NCBI GenBank assembly: GCA_002422395.1
Contig: DIUY01000005.1
Span: 1-64,000, forward strand
Length of the DNA stretch: 64,000 bases
Source of the DNA: Methylococcaceae bacterium UBA6146
GTDB taxonomy: Bacteria > Pseudomonadota > Gammaproteobacteria > Methylococcales > Methylomonadaceae
Direction: 5' to 3'
This document shows, piece by piece, positions 46,084-54,327 of the stretch. Below the pieces are notes generated by a model. It was not told the DNA's origin and ran no database searches. It worked only from the letters and a program-made list of their open reading frames with translations. Positions within the stretch are counted from its first letter, which is position 1, and each line of letters opens with the position of its first letter. The position numbers and the translations under genes were made by a program.

Positions 46084-46632
46084 TTATAGCACGGTTGGCA
46101 AATAACTCAAATTGCAAAACGCATCCAGCAGGCGGTCATAGACGATCAAACCTGGTGCGACAATCAAGAAGTGCCGCGTAAACCGCGTATCATCCACGCC
46201 TGCCGCCTGCACCGCGTTCTTGTTGAGCAACTGCCAAATCAACAAGGCTTGCAACACCCACGTTTTGCCCGTACCCGTCGCCATTTTTAAACAGTATTTG
46301 GGATGTCCGTGCTTGGCCTCTGACACCTCCGCCAAGCGTGTGCCCGATAACAGCGCATCCGGCGCGGCGGTCTGGTAAAGGCTTTTTAAGTCTCTCGCGT
46401 TTAACACCTCATGGGCAACGATAGTGTTTAAAATCGCTTGCCGTTGCCCGTCATGAAAATTCAGGCGGCGCGTGGTTTTTGCTTCCCCGCCAAACCAACC
46501 ATGCAACAGCTCGGCAGTGGTTGGCGTAACCAGATCAAAAATATCGGCAACGCCGTCTTCAAGGCCGATGCACAGTTGATTGGTCTTGGCGGTTAATGCA
46601 CTGGCCAGCGCCAGTTGCTCGTTGCCGTTCAT
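46084..46632 (-). pseudogene. N-terminal part of a type III restriction enzyme (res)
   Basis: A 182-codon frame overlapping the mod stop by four bases (ATGA). It has the start of a type III Res subunit: Walker A in CLKMATGTGKTWVLQALL and the following HFLIVAPGLIVYDRLLDAF. After this the family sequence stops and a short foreign tail ends at TAA. The normal subunit is several times longer. Together with 43405-44490 it shows one gene cut and partly deleted. Confidence 0.87.
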
Positions 46633-48671
46633 GCCGCCACCTCAACCAGCACTTCCGCCTCAAAACCAAACACATCCACCGCCCGCACGCACACGGTGCG
46701 GCTGCTTGTCTTGGCGGGAACGCTCAACACGGCTTTAGTCACCACCCGCAACGGGTCGCCGTCATTGTCGGTGTTGCCGCGATAATCCTGCCAGACCGAG
46801 CGGAACAACTGCCCGTCATAATCGGGGTCAACCGCCCAGTATTCGATTAACGCCAACGGTTCGGCATTCATCACGCCGTGCAGTTTGGTGCGGTTGGCTT
46901 CGTCGAGGTTGATGGCTTCGGGGGAAAGCAGGACGTAGTTATCGAGTTCGATGGTCAGGGTTTCCTCGATGCTGTTCCCCCCTTGAACAAGTGGGGTTAG
47001 GGGGGATTTTCTTATCACAGGCTTAATGGTCAAATACTGCAAACTGGCAAAACGCACGGTATTTTTTAACTTCTCCAGCCCGCCTTTCTTTTTTAACCTG
47101 TCCAATAAATCCGGCGGAATCACCAGCACTTCTAGCAGCGGGTCGTTTAAGGCTTGGATGTCATGGCCGATGGATGGCTCAAAATTCCAGCCCAGCACGA
47201 TGACCTTGTCCCAGCCGCCCATCAGGGTATCGCGCTGGGCAATGGCTTTTTTCAGTGTCGCCGCGCCGGTGAGTTTGTTGGGGGAATCGGCAAGCACCAG
47301 GGTTTTGTTGGTTTTTCGGTCGAATTCAGTAGCCGCATTTGTGGGAGCGGCTTTAGCCGCGACATTCGCGGCTAAAGCCGCTCCCACGGGCAAATAACCC
47401 AGATTACGGTTAGGATTGTCTTCCGGCGGCAACGGTAACGCGCCGAACAGTTGCAGGACGATGGTGGATAAGTCGCCGATACGGAACTTGCGCCCCAATG
47501 TCGATTTGGCGGCCTCCACTTGGTAATCGCCGATGGCTTGATACAGGAAAGGCTTGGCGTTTTGGTCGATCAGGCGCTTGCGCATGACCATGCAGGCGGG
47601 TTTGCCGAGGTCTGAAGTGATCCAGCGGCGACCCAGTTTTTCGGCGACGGCGGCTGTGGTGCCTGAGCCGCCGTTAAAATCTGCTACTAAACCACCATCA
47701 GGACATGAAGCACGGATAATTCGACTTAGAAGTTTTTCCGGCTTTTGAGTTGAGTAACCAACTTGTTCAGATCTAACTCTGTCTGCTGTGAAAATATCAA
47801 TCCACCAGTCTTCAACAAGTTTTCCTCTTTCTTCAATTTCTTTTACCCTATCTGGGTCTCCATCGGTTGCTCCAAAAACCTGTCCTGTATTGTGAACACC
47901 ACTTTTGTGTTCCACATAGTCACCAACAAAATAATAGGTCTCCGATTTAGAGAAAAAGTAAATTGCATCGTGTTTTCTAGCAAATGCGGTTTTGACTGGT
48001 GTCGGCCCTGAGTAACACCAAATTACTTCATTCCTGAAATTACTTCGTCCAAACACCTCATCCAAAACCAGCTTCACATAATGCCCCACATGCCAATCCA
48101 GATGCACATAAATCGAGCCTCTATCACTCAACAACTCACGCATTAAAATCAAACGCGGGGTAATCATTGCCAGATACGATGCCGTGCCGTCCGCCCAGGT
48201 GTCGGAATAGGCGAATTGCTCAATCACGGTGGGTTTTTGTTCCAGCTCCACGCCGGGCAGCGTGACTTTGGTGCGGTAATCGGCCTTGGAATCAAACGGC
48301 GGGTCGATGTAAATCAAGTCAATCTTGCCGCGCAGGGAGGGCGTGTTCTCGTCACCCGCCAGCAAGGCCGCCATTGCCAGCAGGTTGTCGCCGTAAATCA
48401 GCCGGTTTTGCCAAAGCGGTTCCGAAGGGTAGGTTGGGGTGACGCAAGGAACCTCAACAGGGCATTGGACGGGAGCGTTGGGGTTCGCAAGCTCACCCCA
48501 ACCTACGCTTCTAATTAAATCATTCTGCGCCGCGTCCTTGGCAGGCAATACCCATTCCCGTGTTTGCAAGCCAACCCGATGACGGCCTTCGAGATTTTCC
48601 AGTATTTTTTCAGCCGTCTGCCGCCCTTTGGCGACGATTTCGGGGAGTTGTTCGAGCAGGGATTTTGCCAT
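46629..48671 (-). CDS. Type III restriction-modification DNA methyltransferase (Mod)
   Basis: A 680-residue beta-class N6-adenine methyltransferase. The catalytic motif is DPPF in LIYIDPPFDSKADY. The SAM motif I comes later in LVADFNGGSGTTAAVAEKLG. Motif order (catalytic before SAM-binding) is typical of Mod. Three intergenic-type palindromic repeats lie inside the frame without breaking it, adding the stretches around NAPVQCPVEVPC, GAALAANVAAKAAPT and KSPLTPLVQGG. Whether the enzyme still works is uncertain, but the core motifs are intact. The partner res is broken, so it would be a solitary methylase. An XRE regulator gene lies divergently upstream. Confidence 0.9.
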   Translation of the reverse strand: MAKSLLEQLPEIVAKGRQTAEKILENLEGRHRVGLQTREWVLPAKDAAQNDLIRSVGWGELANPNAPVQCPVEVPCVTPTYPSEPLWQNRLIYGDNLLAMAALLAGDENTPSLRGKIDLIYIDPPFDSKADYRTKVTLPGVELEQKPTVIEQFAYSDTWADGTASYLAMITPRLILMRELLSDRGSIYVHLDWHVGHYVKLVLDEVFGRSNFRNEVIWCYSGPTPVKTAFARKHDAIYFFSKSETYYFVGDYVEHKSGVHNTGQVFGATDGDPDRVKEIEERGKLVEDWWIDIFTADRVRSEQVGYSTQKPEKLLSRIIRASCPDGGLVADFNGGSGTTAAVAEKLGRRWITSDLGKPACMVMRKRLIDQNAKPFLYQAIGDYQVEAAKSTLGRKFRIGDLSTIVLQLFGALPLPPEDNPNRNLGYLPVGAALAANVAAKAAPTNAATEFDRKTNKTLVLADSPNKLTGAATLKKAIAQRDTLMGGWDKVIVLGWNFEPSIGHDIQALNDPLLEVLVIPPDLLDRLKKKGGLEKLKNTVRFASLQYLTIKPVIRKSPLTPLVQGGNSIEETLTIELDNYVLLSPEAINLDEANRTKLHGVMNAEPLALIEYWAVDPDYDGQLFRSVWQDYRGNTDNDGDPLRVVTKAVLSVPAKTSSRTVCVRAVDVFGFEAEVLVEVAA
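46976..47010. repeat. TTAGGGGGATTT-family repeat inside mod (copy 2)
   Basis: CCCCCTTGAACAAGTGGGG then TTAGGGGGGATTTT lies within the mod frame and is read as part of KSPLTPLVQGGNS. The other copies at 409-511 and 49388-49461 are intergenic. Confidence 0.75.
47341..47387. repeat. Perfect 22-bp palindromic REP inside mod
   Basis: GTGGGAGCGGCTTTAGCCGC then GA (47341-47362) is matched exactly by its complement at 47366-47387 around a CAT spacer. It is read within mod as an Ala-rich insert. It is related to the REP-like sequence after pepN (10971-10997). Confidence 0.9.
48429..48506. repeat. 78-bp element with perfect 14-bp ends inside mod
   Basis: GTAGGTTGGGGTGA (48429-48442) and its complement TCACCCCAACCTAC (48493-48506) bound a 78-base segment. 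This is exactly 26 codons, so the mod frame is kept. It lies near the N-terminus, ahead of the catalytic domain. Confidence 0.85.
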
Positions 48672-48678
48672 GACTATC

Positions 48679-48766
48679 TGTTCATTAAAAAGTGAACATG
48701 AAGTTTATATTAAAATGAACAAATGGTTGTTAAAAAATAGCTTTCAAATTTAACTTTCTGTTCATG
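48679..48766. promoter_or_regulatory. Possible XRE operator sites between mod and the regulator gene
   Basis: TGTTCA and TGAACA face each other at 48679-48698 with eight bases between. TGAACA recurs at 48716-48721 and TGTTCA at 48759-48764, just before the regulator start. Three or four half-sites in a 92-base divergent gap suggest that the XRE protein binds here and sets the expression of both genes. Confidence 0.45.
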
Positions 48767-49183
48767 GATGAGAAAACAGAATTTAGTCTGCGGTTACGTA
48801 AAGCCATTGAGGACGCCGGTTATCAGGTTCGCCCTACGGTATTGGAACGCGAGTTCAATACCCGCTATTGGGGACGTTCGGTCACTGTGCAGGCGGTGCG
48901 CCGCTGGTTGCGCGGCGAAGCCATCCCGTCACAAGAAAAACTACAGGTCTTGGCGGAATGGTTAAAAATAGAACCCCACGCGCTGCGCTTTGGCGAGCAG
49001 GCGGCGGAGTCGATACGCGCGAAACGGCGGCAGTGGGAAGAGGGCTTGGATTTTCAGGAACGGGAAACCATTGAGCGGTATTTGGGCTTGCCCGCGCCGC
49101 AACGCAAGGTGGTGCGGGAAGTTATCGAGGCGTTTGTTAAAGCTTTTCCCGCCGAATCTGCCAACGGGCAGGACAAAAAATGA
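48764..49183 (+). CDS. XRE-type regulator beside the type III system
   Basis: A 139-residue protein with an N-terminal helix-turn-helix (VTVQAVRRWLRGEAIPSQEKL). A helical C-terminal part ends LPAPQRKVVREVIEAFVKAF. Regulators of this shape often sit beside restriction-modification genes and delay or limit their expression. The last 32 codons are duplicated at 58774-58869, 9.6 kb downstream, where they no longer belong to a complete gene. Confidence 0.85.
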   Translation: MDEKTEFSLRLRKAIEDAGYQVRPTVLEREFNTRYWGRSVTVQAVRRWLRGEAIPSQEKLQVLAEWLKIEPHALRFGEQAAESIRAKRRQWEEGLDFQERETIERYLGLPAPQRKVVREVIEAFVKAFPAESANGQDKK

Positions 49184-49275
49184 TGGGATGGGCTTGGCTA
49201 AAGCTTTGCCGGACACCTAAGCTACGCAGGAATTATTTATGCCCACCATCACGCAGTTATCGCAATTGGGTTTAG
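49088..49275 (+). repeat. Left copy of the direct repeat bracketing the efflux module
   Basis: Bases 49088-49192 match 58774-58878 with two differences. Bases 49191-49275 match 59041-59125, again with two differences. In this copy the two blocks are joined. In the right copy 162 bases lie between them, flanked by GGGTTTGG and GGTTTGGC. The repeat covers the XRE gene end, a leader and the first codons of the Uma2 gene. Confidence 0.9.
49239..49275 (+). pseudogene. Truncated start of a Uma2-family gene
   Basis: ATG and the first 12 codons (MPTITQLSQLGL) equal the start of the Uma2 gene at 59089, including its leader. The reading then stops abruptly at the first base of a miniature element (49276). 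Either the element inserted here and the rest was deleted, or the break arose with the module insertion. Confidence 0.8.
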
Positions 49276-49385
49276 GGTAGTGGGTTAAATGTGGTGGTTG
49301 GAGTGCAAGCCTTGGCTTGTACTGAGGCAAACCAAGGTTTGCACTCCAGCTTATCAACGTGCAGCTACAAATTTAACCCACCACC
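49276..49385. repeat. Miniature inverted-repeat element (copy C)
   Basis: GGTAGTGGGTTAAAT at the left and ATTTAACCCACCACC at the right. The interior is nearly identical to copy A (2741-2850), including CAAACCAAGGTTTGCACTCC. It lies exactly at the break in the Uma2 stub. Confidence 0.87.
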
Positions 49386-49387
49386 CG

Positions 49388-49461
49388 AAAATCCTCCCCA
49401 GCCCTCCTTTAGCAAAGGAGGACGCATTTCCCCCTTTGAGAAATGGGGTTAGGGGGATTTT
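49388..49461. repeat. TTAGGGGGATTT-family repeat (copy 3)
   Basis: A CCTCCTTT-AGC-AAAGGAGG hairpin is followed by CCCCCTTTGAGAAATGGGGT and TAGGGGGATTTT. It is the most complete of the three copies. Confidence 0.75.
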
Positions 49462-49577
49462 AAAATGTCAAAAGCCTTATGGCCGACTACTTAAATGTTG
49501 AAGAGTGGCTGGCGGCAAAAATGGGGCATTTACACAACCCCGTGCTAGAAACAAAGCTAATCAATTAACATAAGGCG

Positions 49578-51011
49578 TCACCGCCACCCCCCACCTAAAG
49601 CCTTGTAAATGATTATGCTAGCCAAGCGTTGTTGCTTAACCACATTGATGAGTTCCAGACGGGATTGCAAAGCGCCCTGTTGGGCAACCAGCACTTCTAG
49701 GTAACTTGCCCGTGCATATTTGTGCAATTCGTTGGCGGTGGTGACGGATGCCGCCAACACCTTGTTTTGTTGGGTTTTTAGGGTGTTGATCTGTTGTAAG
49801 TTTTGGATATTGGCGAGCTGGTTTGCCACTTCGACATAGGCGTTCAAAATGGTTTTCTGATAATTGTACAGGGCGGTCAGTTGGTTGGCTTTGGCGGTGT
49901 TGAACTGGGCTTCCAATGCGTTCCTATTGATGATGGGGGCAACCAAAGTCCCCATCACGGAATAGGCGATGGAGGCGGGTGACGAAAACAAAAATTCAGG
50001 GTTGAAGGCTTGGAAACCGAAACTGGCGGTGATGTTAAAGTTAGGGTAGAACGCTGCCTTTGCTGCTTTTAAATCAAACTTGCTGGCTTCAATTTGCAAT
50101 TCCGCCTCACGAATATCTGGGCGGTTTGCCAATAATTCCGAAGGGAAGCCTGCCGAAATCTGTTTCGGGAGCGCGTCAAAGCCGATGTCCGTGGTGCGTT
50201 GGATGGCTTGCGGATAACGTCCTAACAGGAAATTAAGGGTGTTTTCGGTTTCGACGATTTGTTGCTGCAGCTTTTTTTCCAGTATCTGAGTGTTGAGCAG
50301 TTCGGCCTGGAATTGTTGTACCGCCAGTTCATTACCCCGGCCGGCTTCCTTTTGTACTTTGACGACTTCCAGTGCTTCTTGTTGTTTCTGGATGGTCTGG
50401 CGGACAATGTCCAGTTCGTAATCCGACGCCAACAGTTGGTTATAGTAAACCGCCACATCGGCAACCAAGGCTGAAATGACAAATTTAGTGCCTTCAACGC
50501 TGGACAGGTAATTGGCAACCGCAGATTTGCGCTGGTTCCGCAATTTGCCCCAAATATCGACTTCCCAGGATGACTGTAGGCCTAAATACATATCAGGTAA
50601 GTTAACAGGGACAGTTTGACCGGGGGTGATTTCGGTGGTCGCATTACCTGCGCCATCCATCGTGTACAGCCCGAACTTGCGCACGCCTCCCCCAACATTC
50701 AGGCCGACTTGCGGCAACAGCGCACCATTGGCCAGTTTCACGCTGGAACGGGATATTTCAATGCGCTGCAAAGCCACTTGCAAATCCATGTTATTGCTAA
50801 TGGCGGTGTCAATTAGTTTCAACAGGTGGGCATCAGCAAAATAGTCCCGCCAGTTGATGTTGGCGATTGAACGGGCGTTAGGTTTTGGGTCTTGAAACTT
50901 GGCGGGCATGGCTTTTTGGGGAAAGGACAGGTCAGTAGCTAGCGATGCACAAGCGCTTAAGACCATCGGTAACAACACCATAATCAGGGGGGAATAAATT
51001 CTACGCATCAT
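49578..51011 (-). CDS. Outer-membrane efflux channel lipoprotein (NodT/OprM family)
   Basis: A 477-residue TolC-like channel of a tripartite efflux pump. The N-terminal lipobox is MVLSAC, giving a lipid anchor in the outer membrane. Two repeated OEP domains are recognisable (QVALQRIEISRSSVKLANGA, then GFPSELLANRPDIREAELQI and QFNTAKANQLTALYNYQKTI). It is the last gene of the leftward pump operon, 152 bases after the RND permease gene, with an ACGACTGC hairpin in that gap. Confidence 0.93.
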   Translation of the reverse strand: MMRRIYSPLIMVLLPMVLSACASLATDLSFPQKAMPAKFQDPKPNARSIANINWRDYFADAHLLKLIDTAISNNMDLQVALQRIEISRSSVKLANGALLPQVGLNVGGGVRKFGLYTMDGAGNATTEITPGQTVPVNLPDMYLGLQSSWEVDIWGKLRNQRKSAVANYLSSVEGTKFVISALVADVAVYYNQLLASDYELDIVRQTIQKQQEALEVVKVQKEAGRGNELAVQQFQAELLNTQILEKKLQQQIVETENTLNFLLGRYPQAIQRTTDIGFDALPKQISAGFPSELLANRPDIREAELQIEASKFDLKAAKAAFYPNFNITASFGFQAFNPEFLFSSPASIAYSVMGTLVAPIINRNALEAQFNTAKANQLTALYNYQKTILNAYVEVANQLANIQNLQQINTLKTQQNKVLAASVTTANELHKYARASYLEVLVAQQGALQSRLELINVVKQQRLASIIIYKALGGGWR

Positions 51012-51071
51012 TAAAGTATTAGGTAATCCTGCAATAAGAATGATAAGACCTTTGTCAAGTCATCCGCTAAA

Positions 51072-51104
51072 ACGACTGCGAGTCCTGAGAGGACGGGCCG
51101 TCGT
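51072..51104. repeat. 33-bp hairpin repeat, ACGACTGC family (copy 3)
   Basis: ACGACTGCGAGTCCT (51072-51086) faces AGGACGGGCCGTCGT (51090-51104) with three mismatches. It lies between the RND permease and outer-membrane channel genes, where it could lower read-through into the latter. Confidence 0.7.
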
Positions 51105-51163
51105 ACCCATAAAACCGCACACTTGACTTTTTACCCATCATTCCGATGCAGGACTACGCAGTA

Positions 51164-54100
51164 TTAAAGGGTTTCAGTAAATGCCAGCTCTTCTTTTTTG
51201 CCCTTGCGGCGGTGCTTATCAGCCGTGCTGGCAAACACCACATACAGCCCCGGAATGACGATGACCCCGAAGACCGTGCCAAAAATCATGCCGCCCGCCG
51301 CCGCCGAACCAATAGTGTTGTTGCCTATTTCGCCAGCACCTGAGGCAAACATGAGCGGAATAAGTCCGGCAATAAACGCAAACGAGGTCATTAAGATAGG
51401 CCGCAAACGTAGCACGCCTGCTTCAATAGCCGCCTCAAAAGGCGATTTCCCCTGCCGATGTTTCAAGGTGGCGAATTCAATAATCAAGATGGCGTTTTTA
51501 CCGAGAATACCAATGAGCATAATCATCGCGATTTGCGCATAGATATTGTTTTCCAAGCCCATCACCATCAATAAAAACAAGGCCCCGAAAATGCCTATTG
51601 GCAGGGACAAAATCACCGCCAACGGCAACAGGAAGCTTTCATATTGCGCGGCGAGCAACAGGTAAACGAACAACAGGCAGATCACAAAAATATAAATGGC
51701 CTGGTTGCCTGCGTTGGCTTGGTCGCGTGATGACCCGGCCCAATCATAACCAAAACCTTTCGGCAGTTTTTGCGCGGCAACGTCTTTGATGGCGGCAATG
51801 GCTTGCCCGCTGCTGTAGCCTTGGGCGGGTTGCCCGTTGACCATCGCCGACGTGTACATGTTGTAGCGCGTCACCTGCTCCGGCCCATAGACTTTTTCAA
51901 TGCTGAGAAACGACGAGAAAGCCACCATTTCCCCCGCTTCATTCTTGATGTACAGCTTCATCAGGTCATGAGGTTGGGCGCGGTATTCGGGCAATGCCTG
52001 CACCATGACGCGGTACATTTGTCCGAAGCGGATGAAGTTGGTCGCATATTCACTGCCGATAAGGGTTTGCAGAGTGCTCATGGCATTGTCGGCGGTAATG
52101 CCTTTTTGCGCGGCCTTGTCACCATCAATATGCAATAACAATTGCGGGAAATTGGCGTTAAACGTAGTGAAAGCGTTGGCTATTTCGGGGCGTTTGTTGA
52201 GTTCGTCGACAAAGCTGTCCGCCACTTTTTGGGTTTGGGCCAAGTCGCCCGAACCGGTTTTGTCCAGCAAACGCATTTCAAAGCCGCTGGAATTACCGTA
52301 ACCGGGCACGGGCGGCGGGGTAAAAAACTCAATGCTGCCATCTTTGATATGCCGGGTTTTTTCTTCGAGGACGCTGATAATGTCTTTATCGGATAAGGCC
52401 CGTTGTTCCCAGTTTTTTAAACTGATCAAATTCATGCCATAAACCGCGCCCGTACCATCGGAAAGTACGCTAAACCCAGCTAGGCTGGACACCGAATTGA
52501 CGCCCTCCACACCCAACGCGATGCTTTGCACTTCATTGACGACTTTTTCGGTGCGCTCAAGGGTCGCACCGACGGGCGTAGTGATGTTGGCGTAAATCGT
52601 GCCCTGGTCTTCCTCCGGGATAAAACCTGACGGCACTCTAGCCCCTATCAGGCCAGCACCCACCGAAAACGCCAATAATAGCCCAAAGGTAACCAGCCTA
52701 CGGTTGGCGATTGCGCCGATCAATTGCTTGTAGTTATCAGAAAGGGCGTCGTAACGGCGGTTAAATCCGGCAAAGGCTTTTGGTAACCCCGATGTCTTAT
52801 GGGTTTTATCGTGATGGGGTTTTTTAAGGAACAGGGCGCAGAGCGCGGGGGTCAGCGTGAGCGCAGTGACCCCTGACAGGACAATGGAAACCGCCATGGT
52901 CAGGGAAAATTGCCGATAAAATATCCCGGTGGGGCCGTCCATAAAAGCGACTGGCAAAAACACCGCCGACATTACCAGCGTGATGGCGATAATCGCCCCG
53001 CTAATTTCGCGCATCGCCTGTTCGGTGGCTTTGAGCGGCCCGATGTCTGAATGCTCCATTTTGGCATGTACCGCTTCGATGACGACAATGGCGTTGTCGA
53101 CCACGATCCCAATCGCCAGCACCAACGCAAACAAGGTGATGAGGTTAAGCGAGAAGCCCATTAATTGCATGAAGAAAAACGTGCCGACCAGCGACACCGG
53201 AACGGCCAAAATGGGGATGATGGTGGAACGGACATCTTGCAAAAACACAAACACCACTAAAGCCACCAACAGAAACGCTTCGATTAAGGTTTTAATCACT
53301 TCATGGATGGAGGCGTCCAAAAACTCCGACACATCATAGCTTAAGGAATAGTCCATTCCCGGTGGAAAAGAGTTGGCTTTAATATCAGCCATGGTTTGCT
53401 TAATGTTAGCGATCACTTCTTTGGCGTTGCTGCCGGGGCGCTGCTTTAACATAATCGCGGCAGAAGGCTTGCCGTTTTCTTTGGAAAGCACATCATAATC
53501 CTGCGAATCAAATGCGACTTCGGCAACCTCTTTGAGGCGCAAAACTTCACCATCCGCTGTGCTGCTTAAAACGATGTTTTCATACGCTTCTTGGGTGTTG
53601 TGCTTGCCGGTATATCTTAAAACGTATTGCAGCGCCTGTGCGTCTTTACCGGAACTCTCACCTATTTTACCCGGTGCGGCCTCGACATTTTGCGCCCTTA
53701 ATTTTTCAATGATCTCGGTTGCGGAAATGTTATACATCACTAACTTGTCGGGCTTCAGCCAAACCCGCATCGCGTATTCCCTGGCTCCCATAATATCGGC
53801 AAAGCCTACGCCTTCTATTCGTTTGAGTTCCCTCAAGACATTAATGTCGGTGAAGTTGTACAGGAATTTTTCGTCTAAGGTCGGGTCAGAACTGAGGATG
53901 TTCACGTACAACAGCATACTGTTTTGGACTTTTTCAACGATGACCCCGGCTTTGATGGCTTCTTCCGGCAACTCATCCAATACCGAAGACACTCGGTTTT
54001 GCACGTTGACCGAAGCAACTTCCGGGTCGGTGCCAGCCTTAAAAATGATCTGTATGACACTGACACCATCATTGCCGGAAACGGATGACATATAGGCCAT

Positions 54101-54325
54101 GCCGGGCACGCCGTTGATGGCCCGCTCAAGCGGTGTCACCACCGCCCTAACGCAGGCTTCGGCATTCGCGCCGATAAATTTGGTCGTGACATTGACCTCC
54201 GGCGGGGCAATGTCGGGAAATTGCGTGATAGGCAGCTTGGTTAAAGATAACAAGCCCACCAAGGTGATGAGCACCGATATGACGATGGACAGTACCGGAC
54301 GATGAATAAATTTAGCGGTCATCAT
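51164..54325 (-). CDS. RND-family multidrug efflux permease
   Basis: A 1053-residue inner-membrane proton antiporter of the HAE1 group (AcrB/MexB-like). The expected two sets of transmembrane helices are present, with large periplasmic loops after the first and seventh. The proton-relay Asp pair of helix 4 is not clearly DD here; the helix reads ALVLAIGIVVDNAIVVIEAV. The N-terminal FIHRPVLSIVISVLITLVGL and VARTTTP-like porter sequences fit the family. It starts two bases after the adaptor stop, so the genes are coupled. Substrates are unknown. Confidence 0.96.
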   Translation of the reverse strand: MMTAKFIHRPVLSIVISVLITLVGLLSLTKLPITQFPDIAPPEVNVTTKFIGANAEACVRAVVTPLERAINGVPGMAYMSSVSGNDGVSVIQIIFKAGTDPEVASVNVQNRVSSVLDELPEEAIKAGVIVEKVQNSMLLYVNILSSDPTLDEKFLYNFTDINVLRELKRIEGVGFADIMGAREYAMRVWLKPDKLVMYNISATEIIEKLRAQNVEAAPGKIGESSGKDAQALQYVLRYTGKHNTQEAYENIVLSSTADGEVLRLKEVAEVAFDSQDYDVLSKENGKPSAAIMLKQRPGSNAKEVIANIKQTMADIKANSFPPGMDYSLSYDVSEFLDASIHEVIKTLIEAFLLVALVVFVFLQDVRSTIIPILAVPVSLVGTFFFMQLMGFSLNLITLFALVLAIGIVVDNAIVVIEAVHAKMEHSDIGPLKATEQAMREISGAIIAITLVMSAVFLPVAFMDGPTGIFYRQFSLTMAVSIVLSGVTALTLTPALCALFLKKPHHDKTHKTSGLPKAFAGFNRRYDALSDNYKQLIGAIANRRLVTFGLLLAFSVGAGLIGARVPSGFIPEEDQGTIYANITTPVGATLERTEKVVNEVQSIALGVEGVNSVSSLAGFSVLSDGTGAVYGMNLISLKNWEQRALSDKDIISVLEEKTRHIKDGSIEFFTPPPVPGYGNSSGFEMRLLDKTGSGDLAQTQKVADSFVDELNKRPEIANAFTTFNANFPQLLLHIDGDKAAQKGITADNAMSTLQTLIGSEYATNFIRFGQMYRVMVQALPEYRAQPHDLMKLYIKNEAGEMVAFSSFLSIEKVYGPEQVTRYNMYTSAMVNGQPAQGYSSGQAIAAIKDVAAQKLPKGFGYDWAGSSRDQANAGNQAIYIFVICLLFVYLLLAAQYESFLLPLAVILSLPIGIFGALFLLMVMGLENNIYAQIAMIMLIGILGKNAILIIEFATLKHRQGKSPFEAAIEAGVLRLRPILMTSFAFIAGLIPLMFASGAGEIGNNTIGSAAAGGMIFGTVFGVIVIPGLYVVFASTADKHRRKGKKEELAFTETL

Positions 54326-54327
54326 AA

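Larger units (their letters stand above)
49186..49577. other. 392-base gene-free scar region
   Basis: It contains the rest of the left direct-repeat copy, a Uma2 gene stub, a miniature element, a TTAGGGGGATTT-family repeat and a short 29-codon frame (49479-49568, MADYLNVEEWLAAKMG...). That frame looks like the tail of a lost gene. No intact gene is present. Confidence 0.7.

Noticed and set aside
49479..49568. 29-codon frame MADYLNVEEWLAAKMG... before the outer-membrane channel gene
   Set aside because: Probably the tail of a deleted gene. It is too short and has no ribosome binding site, so I did not call it a gene.
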